Below are positions 9,466-19,135 of a stretch of 64,000 bases of DNA, piece by piece. The notes under the pieces are model-generated. The model was not told the origin of the DNA. It searched no databases and worked only from the letters and a program-made list of their open reading frames with translations. The stretch is taken from NCBI GenBank assembly GCA_002368545.1, contig MTSC01000001.1, forward strand, positions 1,018 through 65,017, in the 5' to 3' direction. How positions within the stretch are numbered: position 1 is the first letter of the stretch; each line of letters opens with the position of its first letter. The translations under genes were made by a program, and so were the position numbers. This DNA comes from Ramichloridium luteum (lineage: Eukaryota > Ascomycota > Dothideomycetes > Mycosphaerellales > Dissoconiaceae).

Positions 9466-10735
9466 GGCCTTGACGAAGAGTCTCGGTATCCCGTATATGA
9501 GGCGCTGAAGCCGTGTCACCACCGAGCCAAGACGCCCGCCTTTCTCCCACCACAATCGAACACAACAAATTCTTGTGCGAGGTCGAAGCGTAGCATCCCA
9601 CCCCGGCGATTCTGGCAAATTCGCGCAATCTCCGTCTTCATCCGAGGAAGGACGTGAAGGCGGTCAGCCGCAACGCGGTCGGGTCGCCCGACGCACACAC
9701 TCGTCAGCATCGTGAGCAGCGTCACCACACCATCACTTATTCCAGCTATATGGATCCTCTGGGCGTCAGCTTCTCCAGTATCTACCTTACACGAATGAAC
9801 AGAGTCCAGGATTGGTGGAGTGATTTGGACATCCTAGCATCTTTTCAACTTCGACTCCCGCATTTCTGAGTGGATAGCGGCCACGTGCAGAGAAGCGTTT
9901 AGCCTGCCCATCGTTGCTCGCTTGTACGTACCAGACAACTTGGGGAGTGACACTGCATCGGTGTTGGGAGGCAATTGTATAGGTACGGATGTTTTCTCAG
10001 GCAGCGGGGTTGGCAATCAGGATCATGCGTAAGGACCATGTGAGCAGCCAAGACCTCCGTCGGCCAGAAGATCAGGCTGGTGATGGATACATACTCTGTC
10101 CAAGAGTTGCTGCTCCGAGCAACGAAGAAGCATATGAACATCGGTATTGAAAATATGCTGGAGAGTCCAAGATTGGCGTCGGAGGAAGGACCATACTGAT
10201 TCGCTCGAGATGCCAGAGATCTTGAGAATGCAACATTGGATGGGACCGTCGGTGGAAATATGACAAGAGTGAAGTAATAGGAAATTTCTCCGAAGACACT
10301 CCAACTGTCTTCTGTCGGAGGTGGCCCGTTTCATTCAAGCTGGTGCAGCGCGGTCCGGCTGGGCTGTCATCATCGTCGCTTGGTCTGAGCTGTCAGATGA
10401 AGCAGAGGATTTGAGGTGTGCGTGGCGGTGCTTGTCCAAGAGAACACGCGTGTTCACATGGGCCCCCAATTCACCGCCCCCTGCATGATTAGAAATATTG
10501 GGCCCGCCGTAATATGAGGCTGACTATTGGACTGCCGCTTGAGCCAGACTGACTCTCGTCTCCAACATCTGAACAAATGAGAGAGCATCATCCATCTCAC
10601 AGACTGACCGTCAAACCGCTTGATCGATTAATATATGCACTATTGAGCGCAACTCACCACTTGGTGATCGCGTGACAGTCTAACCTTCGAATTTGCGAGC
10701 GACCGCATTTACTTTCCCTCAAGACCACCACAAAA
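9466..10735. other. gene-free stretch with TATA-like motif near the right end
   Basis: No supported coding sequence. A TTAATATATGC stretch near 10627 lies about 105 bp before the start of the cysteine-rich protein gene and could be its TATA element. Otherwise nothing is recognised. Confidence 0.4.
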
Positions 10736-11661
10736 ATGTCCACCTCTTCTACGCTGAACATGACCTGCCCGCAGGGCGGCGCTTTCTACGCATGCGAAGA
10801 AGGCCTTCGCTTCGTCGGCTGCTGCGGCTCGAACCCATGCTCAGCCATCGGCTGCCCGAGCGGAAACCTCGAAACTGCTAGCTTTCCACCTGCGCAGTAC
10901 GGCAAAATGCCGGACCAGCAGTGTGATAGCGGACTCTTCTACACCTGCTCTGCCACGGAGCCACCGTTCTGGGGCTGCTGCAATATCAACCCGTGCGTGA
11001 ATGGAAGCTGCCCACGTGAGAGTCTTGCGCCGGCGTTCTTGTCGAACAATCCAGAGAGCGCGGCTCCGTACTTGGCCTTGAATCGTGAGTCCACCCCGTA
11101 CTTACATCATTCGATCTCGATCCAGACTGAGAAGAAACGAGCATCTAACGTTTCTGCGCACGTATAGAATGGTCCACGTCCAGCAGCAGCTCAAGCGAAA
11201 GTAACCACGCAGGCGCTATCGCCGGTGGGGTTGTTGGCGGCCTTGCAGTCATTGCGGTACTTGTTCTTGGCCTCTTCTTCCTCATGCGTCGGCGTCGTAA
11301 CCGACGGGATGATGAGCCGGACAACAGTACTAGTCTCGGTCGCATCGAGCTTGAAACACAACTCCATCAGACGCGGAGTGACAAGGAACAATGTAAGCAG
11401 CCTGAGATTACGGCCTCGATATGCCGTGCCACATGCAATTGTGAACAAAGCGAGTCTTGAACAAAGCCGGCTGACGATGCGACAGATGGCAAATCTCCAA
11501 CACAGATGTCGCAGGGTTCGTGGAACACGCCGCCGCCGAACTACGGCTTCGTACCAAATCCGCCGCCGCCGCAAGAAATGCCAGCGCAGGAGCGATATGA
11601 GATGGACGCTGTTCAGAATCCTGAGAGGATGGCGACAGACACGAAGGGAATGCATAACTGA
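10736..11661 (+). CDS. cysteine-rich single-pass membrane protein with duplicated extracellular module
   Basis: Three exons, 10736-11084, 11168-11392 and 11486-11661, with introns of 83 nt (GTGAGT, branch CTAAC, TAG) and 93 nt (GTAAGC, branch CTGAC, CAG). The product is 249 residues. The N-terminal part holds two tandem modules of the form C-x-x-G-x-x-FY-x-C, then F-x-GCC-x-x-NPC, then CP (residues about 10-40 and 61-92). A Ser-rich linker leads to one membrane segment (GAIAGGVVGGLAVIAVLVLG) followed by RRRRNRR as the cytosolic stop. The tail is Pro-rich (WNTPPPNYGF, PNPPPPQE). There is no classical signal peptide, so topology rests on the positive-inside rule. The layout resembles fungal wall-sensor or Mid2-like proteins, but the modules are not WSC domains. 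Function is unknown. Confidence 0.8.
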
Positions 11662-11893
11662 CAAAGGGTTACTCGCGTTGAAGCTGAGTTGAGGTAATGT
11701 CTCTTGAGTACGCCATAGTTGGAAGCTGTGATTGATCTTTGGGCATCAAATTGGCCATACCTTACTTTGGTTGACCTTGAGATGGGGTCGCAGTAGTAAG
11801 TGGCAAACACGCATGGGAAAGTGTCGATGCCAGACTGGGCAATTTAAGTCCATAAATATCCTTAGCAACCATTATGAGCGATCAATGGTCTCT

Positions 11894-12800
11894 TTATCGT
11901 GACTTGTTCCACTGACAGCATTCTGCAAAGGTGACAGTTTTGCCACCAAAGATGTCCAATGCGCTGCCAATGGTCAGGTCCACTTTCCCTTTGCTGAGAC
12001 GCTCCACCAATTCGAGGTCCTGCAGATGTCGTCCGCCACCAGCATATGTCACTGGCAGCGAACAGATTTCGGACAAGAGACTGACGAGTTTCTCATCGAT
12101 GCCAGCTTGTAAGCCTTCAGCATCAGCAGCATGTATGAGGAACTCGCTGCAAAATGGCTCGAGAAGGGCAATGTTCTCTGATCATGTCTGTCAGCGCTTG
12201 CGACCTGCGGCGGATGCCATATCTAGTTTATGGGAATTCGATCGACATACCTTTGCTGATCTCAAAATCTGTTATGGTCTGCCACTTATCCATAGCTACA
12301 CGCCAACTATTTCCGACACGCCTACAGCTGAGATCGATGACTAGTCGATCGCGGTCTCCTCCCAATGCTTTGAGAACAGACTCTAACCGCTCAATTGAAA
12401 ACGAGCCGGACGGAAACAAGAATGAAGTGATAATGACCTACCCAAAGTATCAGTTCACAGCCAATTGTAGGCTACTGTCGATGTCTGTCGGCGAACGGAC
12501 CTTCTCAGCGCCGGCATCGATCCATTCTTTTGCGTTGACATCCTTGATGCCACCGCCAACCTGGAGTCCGTTCGGCCAGGCTGCTAGACTTTGGCGCGCC
12601 GCTTCGTCGTTCCCCGGCCCCAACATGATTACATGCCCACCATGAAGATCATTGGTTCGATAAAGCTCTGCAAAATATGCTGCTGGGTGCTCTGAGATAA
12701 AATTTGTCTTCAGGTCGCTATTGTTCGTTGAAAGCGTCCCCCCAACGATCTGCTTCACTGCACCCGCGTGTAGGTCGATACATGGTCGGAACTTGGTCAT
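11894..12800 (-). CDS. HIS6: phosphoribosylformimino-AICAR ribotide isomerase (histidine biosynthesis)
   Basis: Catalyses the fourth step of histidine synthesis, the Amadori rearrangement of ProFAR to PRFAR (EC 5.3.1.16), on a TIM barrel in the cytosol. Three exons, 12800-12501, 12437-12251 and 12177-11894, give 256 residues, the family size. Recognisable segments are FRPCIDLHAGAVKQIVGG at the start with the catalytic Asp, LQVGGGIKD, VIDLSCRR, FLIHAADAEGLQAGID and YAGGGRHLQDLELV, and the C-terminal GKVDLTIGSALDIFGG. Intron 1 (12438-12500) has an unusual donor, GTCCGT, but is fixed by the family sequence GAEK|VIITSFLFPSG. Intron 2 (12178-12250) has GTATGT and CAG. It is divergent from CCS1 across 288 bp. 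No Gcn4/CPC1 TGACTCA box is visible there. Confidence 0.95.
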
Positions 12801-13088
12801 TGTTTCGATCTAGAGTGACGAAGGCATACAAAGTCCTATTGACAATGCTTTGTGCGCGCAAAGACACTTGTGGTGTTCTTCTATGGAGAAGAGTTGTTCC
12901 AAGCGGGATGATCCGCTGAGCAGCGTCATGAAATCCCGTCTGTAATCAGATCCATGAGGGGACCGGCCGGCCTTCGGCCACCCCGCCATCGACGTATTAC
13001 CAGGCCAAAGCCGTCACTTATAGGAACTCAATCCAACCATCAAGGTGCGACATTGAACGCGACACCTGCAAATCCCAAAAACGCGCCA
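12801..13088. promoter_or_regulatory. shared HIS6-CCS1 bidirectional promoter
   Basis: Only 288 bp separate the two divergent start codons, so both transcripts must be driven from here. It contains the GC-rich palindrome-like GGCCGGCCTTCGGCC near 12964-12978. No TGACTCA or clear copper-response element is seen. An in-frame upstream ATG at 12954 could extend CCS1 by 45 Arg-rich residues if transcription starts early. Confidence 0.6.
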
Positions 13089-13913
13089 ATGGCTACGGAT
13101 CTCCCGCCCTTTGAGACGACCTTCGCGGTCCCAATGCACTGCGACTCGTGCGTGCAGGATGTCTCGGCCGCCCTGTACAAAGTCAACGGTTTGTCTTTTT
13201 TACAACAACATGAGCCACATTCGCAACGTCACCTGACGCGATGATTCCACTTCTACAATATAGGCGTCCAATCAATAAACCCCGACCTACCCTCGCAACT
13301 CCTCGCCATTACCGGTACTGCTCCGCCCTCTGCCATTGTCGCGGCGATCCAATCCACCGGTCGTGATGCAATTCTGCGAGGTTCAGGTCGGAGCACCGAT
13401 GGCTCGACCGCCGCGGTTTGCATCCTCGAGACGCACGCACCTGGCGTGAAAGATCCCGTTCGTGGGCTTATCCGCATGGTACAGGTGGGGCCGCAGCGCT
13501 CGGTTCTTGACGTGACGGTGCGCGGAGTCGCGAGCGGGGCATACGCGGTGACGGTGCGGGAAAGAGGGGATATCAGTGCTGGCGCGGCATCGACGGGAGG
13601 CATTTGGGGCAGCGCTGAAAAGTCACTGGTGGAAGGGAAAGGCATAAGAGGGGATTTCGGGACCGTCGAGGTGGATAAGTCTGGACTGGGGTCGGTCTTC
13701 CTCGACCGGCCCATGCCCATTTGGGAGATTCTCGGCAGGAGTATGGTGGTCAGTCAACGACGACAAGACTTCGATCCGGCGGATCCAGATACGTTGGTTG
13801 GAGTGGTAGCGCGGTCGGCAGGTGTTTGGGACAACGACAAGACAGTATGCAGCTGCAGTGGAAAGACAGTATGGGAGGAGCGGGCGGAGCAGACGAAGAA
13901 AGGAATGCTATAA
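13089..13913 (+). CDS. CCS1: copper chaperone for superoxide dismutase
   Basis: Delivers Cu(I) to Cu/Zn superoxide dismutase and forms its disulfide, in cytosol and the mitochondrial intermembrane space. Two exons, 13089-13188 and 13264-13913; the intron of 75 nt has GTTTGT and TAG. The product is 249 residues, the yeast size. Domain I is Atx1-like with PMHCDSC (Cys18, Cys21). Domain II is SOD-like, beginning near VRGLIRMVQVG, with GDISAGAASTG and the conserved LGRSMVVS and GVVARSAGVWDN. Domain III carries CSC (Cys229, Cys231), then GKTVWEE. All copper ligands expected for the chaperone are present. The chosen ATG gives the family start; an alternative ATG at 12954 would add a basic leader. 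Confidence 0.95.
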
Positions 13914-14627
13914 CGGAATGGAAGAAAGGCATTATGGAAGAATACACCTTTACGAATGGTACCACGAGCGCTCTTATCGGTTCATTTGGCGAGCTCGCTT
14001 TGCGCTCCGCGTGCTTTTGTCATTCGAAAAGATCATGTACGACCGCGAGGCGTATGGCTACAATATTAGCCGCATGCGTGGGCTGCGTCATGGCAAGCAC
14101 ATTTACCCCGCCATTTCATGGGCGCGCATTGACAGACATTTGAAATATATACAGTAGGCGGGGTGAGTCAATGCTATCTTTCGCGGCTGAAGATATCCGT
14201 TGGCAGAAGTATAAATTGCCGGAGCTCCTGCTTCATGCATGATTGGGAATGGAGCTGTTCCTCGTCGTGCTGCAGCGCATATCGGCGGACGCGCCGGCGA
14301 CTGATGGTAACCCTTTGGTGGGTCCTGGACGGCCGCTTATCGGGCGGTGAATCACTAAGAGGCTCACTAGCCTACCACCACGCAGCATCGATTCGGGTGT
14401 TACATAAGTGTTTGGGCATTAGGAAGGCCTTCTAGATTGAGACTTCTTCTCCTGTTAAGTGGGACATAGAAAACGATTTGCCTCTTAATTCAAACAAGAA
14501 GTATTTGATACTCCCCCGATATCCATCAGGTGAAGCGCTGCCTACAGGAAGCCAACCAGGACTTACGAACATGTACGCGCTCAATGAATCGCAATTAGCT
14601 TGGCTAAGAGTCACACAACCCTAGCTA
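13914..14627. other. gene-free stretch
   Basis: 3-prime region of CCS1 and upstream region of the SDR gene. Nothing else is recognised. Confidence 0.4.
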
Positions 14628-15780
14628 ATGATTGTTATCAAAACTAGGGCCTCAACTTCAGAAGTTCCGCGTGGCCGCCTGGCCGGCAAGAATGCAGTCA
14701 TCACGGGTGCCGCTGGGTAAGTCGATATCATTGAACCTGGCAAGATAGAGACGGGCAGCGCGCGCCTGGTCACACGGTTACTCCCTGCATGGAGCAATCA
14801 AGCTGAACCAACATGTTCATGTAGCGGTATCGGTCTGGAGACTACGATCCTCTTCCTTCGCGAGGGCGCCTCGGTGACGATGGGAGATATCTCCGAGCCC
14901 GCCCTCGAGAAAGCCCTGGCGAAGGTTAAATCTGTGGTCCCCAACCCGGCCGGCAAAGTGGCGACTTTCAAGTGCGATGTCTCCAAGGAGGCCGACGTGA
15001 AGGCGTTAGTCGAGAGTGTTGACGCGTGGGGCGGCCTTGACGTGATGTTCAATAATGCTGGAATTATGCACGCAGACGATGCTGGTATGTGCTATGATTG
15101 ACACTCGCCTTTTTATCGCTTCAGCTCACTGGTGTTCAGATGCGATCGATACTCCCGAGAAGATTTGGGATCTGACCCACAACATCAACGTAAAGGGGGT
15201 CTGGTTCGGTAGCAAGCACGCGGTGCTGGCACTGCGGCGGCACAAGAAGACCAAGGGATCCATCATCAACACCGCGTCCATGGTTGCACTTGTCGGAGCA
15301 GCCACCCCTCAGCTCGCATACACCGCATCCAAGGGAGCGGTCCTTGCCATGACCCGAGAATTGGCAATTGTGCACGCTCGCGAAGGCTACAGGTTAGTCG
15401 CTTTCACAATGATTGATACGATGATCAGATTAACTGATGCAATACCAGGTTCAACTCGCTATGCCCAGCCCCGCTCAACACTCCTCTCTTGCAGGATTGG
15501 CTCGGTGATGACGCGGCTAAGCGACACCGCCGCGAGGTGCATTTCCCGAGCGGTCGATTCGGCGAGGCCATCGAGCAAGCACATGCGGTTGTCTTTTTAG
15601 CGAGCGACGAGAGCTCGTTCGTCATCGGAACTGACTTTACTGGTAAGTTTAAAAACGTCCAGAGAGATGACACGACTTAGCTAATATGTGTCCATCTGTG
15701 CAGTGGATGGTGGTCTCACCAAGGCATACGTTACGCCCGAAGGCCCTGCTGCGCCTGCACCGCAGAACAATGCGTTCTGA
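14628..15780 (+). CDS. short-chain dehydrogenase/reductase (classical SDR)
   Basis: NAD(P)-dependent oxidoreductase of the classical SDR family. Five exons, 14628-14716, 14825-15084, 15140-15392, 15449-15642 and 15704-15780, give 290 residues. The nucleotide motif TGAAGGIG (26-33) is rebuilt across intron 1. Asp51 (GDIS) after the second strand predicts NAD over NADP. NNAG lies at 106-109, the catalytic Ser at 163 (NTASMVALVG), and the Tyr177/Lys181 pair in YTASK. The C-terminus has the usual FVIGTDFTVDGG. All introns are 55-108 nt with canonical GT and AG ends. The substrate cannot be told from the sequence; C-terminal features resemble polyol or hydroxysteroid-type SDRs of fungi. No neighbouring pathway gene. 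Confidence 0.9.
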
Positions 15781-16153
15781 TGTATAGCGTAGAGAGCCTC
15801 GTTAAAGTCACAATATAATCGTTTCTAGATATAGACGACTATCTTCGGCATCGATTCAGTGCTGACAGCGAGATGAACACTACAAGCCCTGGTCGGTGAG
15901 GTCATGGTAGTTACGCCTACGCAGTCCGTGAAAAAGGAAACGCAGGGAAATCTTCTTGTGTTGCAATGTTATCCTCGATCGCGGATGTATCGTCCAGGCT
16001 AGCCCTCTAAAGGTACCGTCCTCGCTGTAGGCACCGCCACATGGACCGTGTCATCGCCCACACTACAACAAGAAAGGCCAGTCCGAGGACGAGTTTGATC
16101 TCAACAGCATCATAAGGCTCTTTGACCCAGCCTTCGCCCTCTTTTTCGGGCAG
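15781..16153. other. intergenic between convergent genes
   Basis: The SDR and APT1 genes converge here; only 3-prime flanks are expected. No coding or repeat signal is recognised. Confidence 0.4.
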
Positions 16154-17072
16154 TCATAACTTGTCGCCACTGGCCGCCTTGTCTCCTTGATCCGGGATGC
16201 GAGAGGTAAGGTATGCCGCGAGGTCGTCGAGCTCCTCCGGCGCAGCGGAGTGCGGCAAGCCCGGATAGGTCTTGAAGTCGACTTCGTAGCCCCAAGCGCG
16301 CAGCTGCTCGGCCGTGGCCTTGCCCCAGGCATACTTTACCACGGGATCGGCGTCGCCGTGACCCATGAAGATGGGCGTCTTCGCGTTCGGCGCGTCCGCG
16401 GGCACGAGCGACTGCACCTTGTCCTTGAGCAGCAGGTAGCATGAGAGACCGAAGATTCCGCCGAGCCGGGTTGGTGCCGTCGCGCCGGCGAACAGGCTCA
16501 TGGCGCCACCTTGGCTGAAGCCGCCGAGGACGATCCGCTCCGAGGGGATGCCGGCCGCCACCTCCGCGGCGATCAGGTTGTGGAACACTTTCTGGCTTCG
16601 TATGATGCCGGTGTCGTCTTCGCTACGGTTCGCAAGGTCGCCGAAGTCGGAGATGTCGTACCAGCCCGGCATGCGCATGCCCATGTTGACGGTGATGGGG
16701 ATGGTGGGGGCATTAGGGAAGATGAACTTGGTAGGGAAAGTTAGCAGGAACAGCTCTCATGTTCACAGACAGAACCATTCATACTTTTGTCTCGGGGAAT
16801 TTGCCCTTGCGACGGAACTCGTCAGCGAGGAAAGCCCTGAGGCAGTGTGAGCTTTAGGTTTATTCATGTATGCTTTTCTGACAGCTTCGATGCATAGCAA
16901 GCCTTTTGACAGTGACCATTCTACTTACCATCCGGCACCACTATTATGAGTCAGTAGCCACTTCCTCGATTACGCAGGAGACGACTTACCTGTCTCCGAG
17001 GCCATGAGCAACAATAACCGTGCTGGTGTGTCGCTTAAGCGCGGGAACAACCAAGGCTGCGGCCCCCGACAT
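16154..17072 (-). CDS. APT1: acyl-protein thioesterase 1
   Basis: Serine hydrolase that removes palmitate from S-acylated proteins and also hydrolyses lysophospholipids in the cytosol. Four exons, 17072-16990, 16940-16929, 16836-16785 and 16726-16154. Exon 2 is only 12 nt and supplies S-GAG-W of the family motif HGLGDSGAGW. Introns are 49, 92 and 58 nt with GTAAGT, GTAAGT and GTATGA donors. The 239-residue product has the catalytic Ser120 in GFSQGGAMS, Asp176 in GHGDADPVV and His208 in GLPHSAAP. Other family marks are FPNAP and MPGWYDI. Without the microexon the oxyanion loop would be broken though the frame stays open (12 nt). Identification is firm. Confidence 0.93.
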
Positions 17073-17788
17073 TGTCTTCTGCTTCTAATCTCGAGAATGA
17101 CGATGTTTCAATGCTTCAAAAAACGGGACGATCAAACCAAGACACAATAAATGTTGATTCGAAGAAATGTGGGCATATGAAAATGCACACGATGATCGGG
17201 TTGTAGGTATCTGATTTTATGTAGTAGCCCTTGACATTGAAGCTTTGACGTGCAGGCTGCGGAATTGGTCCGCGCATGTCGTGATGCCCCTCCACTTTCT
17301 TCTTGCTACATGTTCTCCCTATCTACACCCCACAACGACATGATCAAGCGCGTGGCTCCGCCCCTGCGCAAGTATTGAATATTGAGCTCGATGACTGGGC
17401 ATGAGGAAGATCGCCCCGATATCTTTCCGCACAGATTTATGCATCTGCACGATGCGACCCACGTGCGATGAGATAGGGTCACGAGGGTGCAAAATACCGT
17501 TCTGAGGGCGGGCCATCAGGACTGCCCGGCATGATGTTTGTCTTGCTATGTTCGAACGAGATATATACGTGTTAGCTTTCATGATTATCTCCATGTTGAT
17601 CTGTCGTCGCCATCCTATTCGAGTCTTCCCAGTAGGTTTGACTGTCAGCTGGATGTAGTCGAGGAAGTGATTATGGCGGGGTTCTGCATGGAATATTCAT
17701 GGCGTAATCTTTCGAGGAGCAGATTATTCACTGCACGAGTCGTAGGGCAAGCACAATGCTTGTAGAGAAGACGAGCACAAGCAACCCC
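17073..17788. other. gene-free stretch
   Basis: Upstream of APT1 and downstream of ELP6. No coding sequence, repeat or RNA gene was recognised. Confidence 0.4.
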
Positions 17789-18711
17789 TTATGTTGCATC
17801 AGAACCTCGATTGAAGACTTTGGGCGTGCCATCGCGTTGGATCAAATAGAGCAATTCCGAATCGACAATCCGGTCGATATGATTGCTGTAAATGAAAGTC
17901 CCGCCGCCCGGCGTGATTCTTAGTACCCCACTGACATCTTTTGCGGCACCGGTCTGCAGTTCGCTCGCACTGATGGCGAGCCAAGCAGAATGTGCCTGAG
18001 CCACGACGAAAGACGCTGTGTCAAGTTCGAGGGGTGTGTAGTGAGTCCTGGCGGCTGAGCTGGCCACCGCAACGAGAGGGAGATCTGCCGCGCAGATTAC
18101 GACAGTCGATAAGACCTGTGCCCGGAGTCGTAAGACGAGCAGGCGGAGGGCTTGTGCGGAGGTCGCACCGATAGCTAGCAAGGTATCCGGATAGTCGAGG
18201 ACGAGAAGGATCTTGCGATCTGGATCCGACGCCTTCATTTTCGTGATTGATGCCGTGATCAATCGATCTGTTTCTTGGAGAAGCTGGGCTTGAGACGCAA
18301 ATTTGTGGCCCAATAGGTCGATAAATGTGAAGCGGCCGCTGCTGGCCAATTTTCCTACGTCCAATCCCTGGCGTAATCGAGGCGTCAATGTCGTTTCCTC
18401 TAGACTCGTGAAGTCGGAGAGGCCGCGACTTCAAATTCGTTTATTGAACTTACAGTACTACGGCGGATCTCAGATTTCCACAAAGCAATATCCCGCAACC
18501 AGCTGACAAGCACAACACCGGCTGAGCCCTCTGAAGGTGCATCCACATCAACGGGGGCAGACTGATCAACCAGGCTTGAATATACGAACTGCGCGCCTAG
18601 CCAAGTGACTGTGCAGCCTAACGTACTGGTAAGTACGACCAGAGCTTCGGCCACATTCGCAAGTTGGAGTGCTTTGTGGAGCAGATGTGGTTGTCGGCTG
18701 TGCAATGTCAT
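17789..18711 (-). CDS. ELP6: Elongator complex subunit 6
   Basis: RecA-like subunit of the Elp4-Elp5-Elp6 hexamer, which serves Elongator-dependent modification of the tRNA wobble uridine. Two exons, 18711-18454 and 18397-17789, give about 288 residues (yeast 273). Exon 1 has PHLLHKALQLANVAEALVVL and TSTLGCTVTWL, the usual N-terminal strand-helix; exon 2 has RFTFIDLLG, the hydrophobic strand ILLVLDYPDTLLAIG, and LRITPGG near the end. The open frame continues upstream to an ATG at 18840, which would add 43 residues, but the start at 18711 fits the family better. The donor is a strong GTAAGT. Keeping frame requires acceptor ...TAGAG| at 18398, not the preceding TAG, so the 3-prime splice site is uncertain. 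ELP5 lies 45 kb away in this window. Confidence 0.8.
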
Positions 18712-19135
18712 GGCTGGTACTAGCTTTCCGTCCGGCAGACTTATCATGCAGAAAGATCGACAGCTGGGTGCACCGGGGATCGCTCCATTAATGTAATGCA
18801 AGAGTATTTTGTTCGATGCTTGTGATAGATCAGGAAACATCCAGTCAAAGGTTGATCAATATTGCAGTATTTGGCTACGCATATTCGGCTTAGCTTCCTG
18901 TCACTGTTCAAGCAGTGGGGTTTCAAGCTACGGAGTTCTCTGGTTGGATATGACGAAGAAGAACATGACAACAGCGTTCACCATTGCTATAAACTTGATA
19001 AAGTTAATCACTGAAAGCCTTCCATTCATGATCGCCATCGTGATCTGCTAAAGTCATGAGCAGGGATGAAAATTTCATAGCTCTGGAAGTGCACTTCAGA
19101 CACAAAGGAAGGTCTCAAATTTCCGTTCAAATTAT
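18712..19135. other. intergenic, ELP6 upstream
   Basis: Leader or promoter region of ELP6 and 3-prime flank of the HSL-type hydrolase. It includes 43 in-frame codons that may extend ELP6 (to 18840). Confidence 0.4.
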
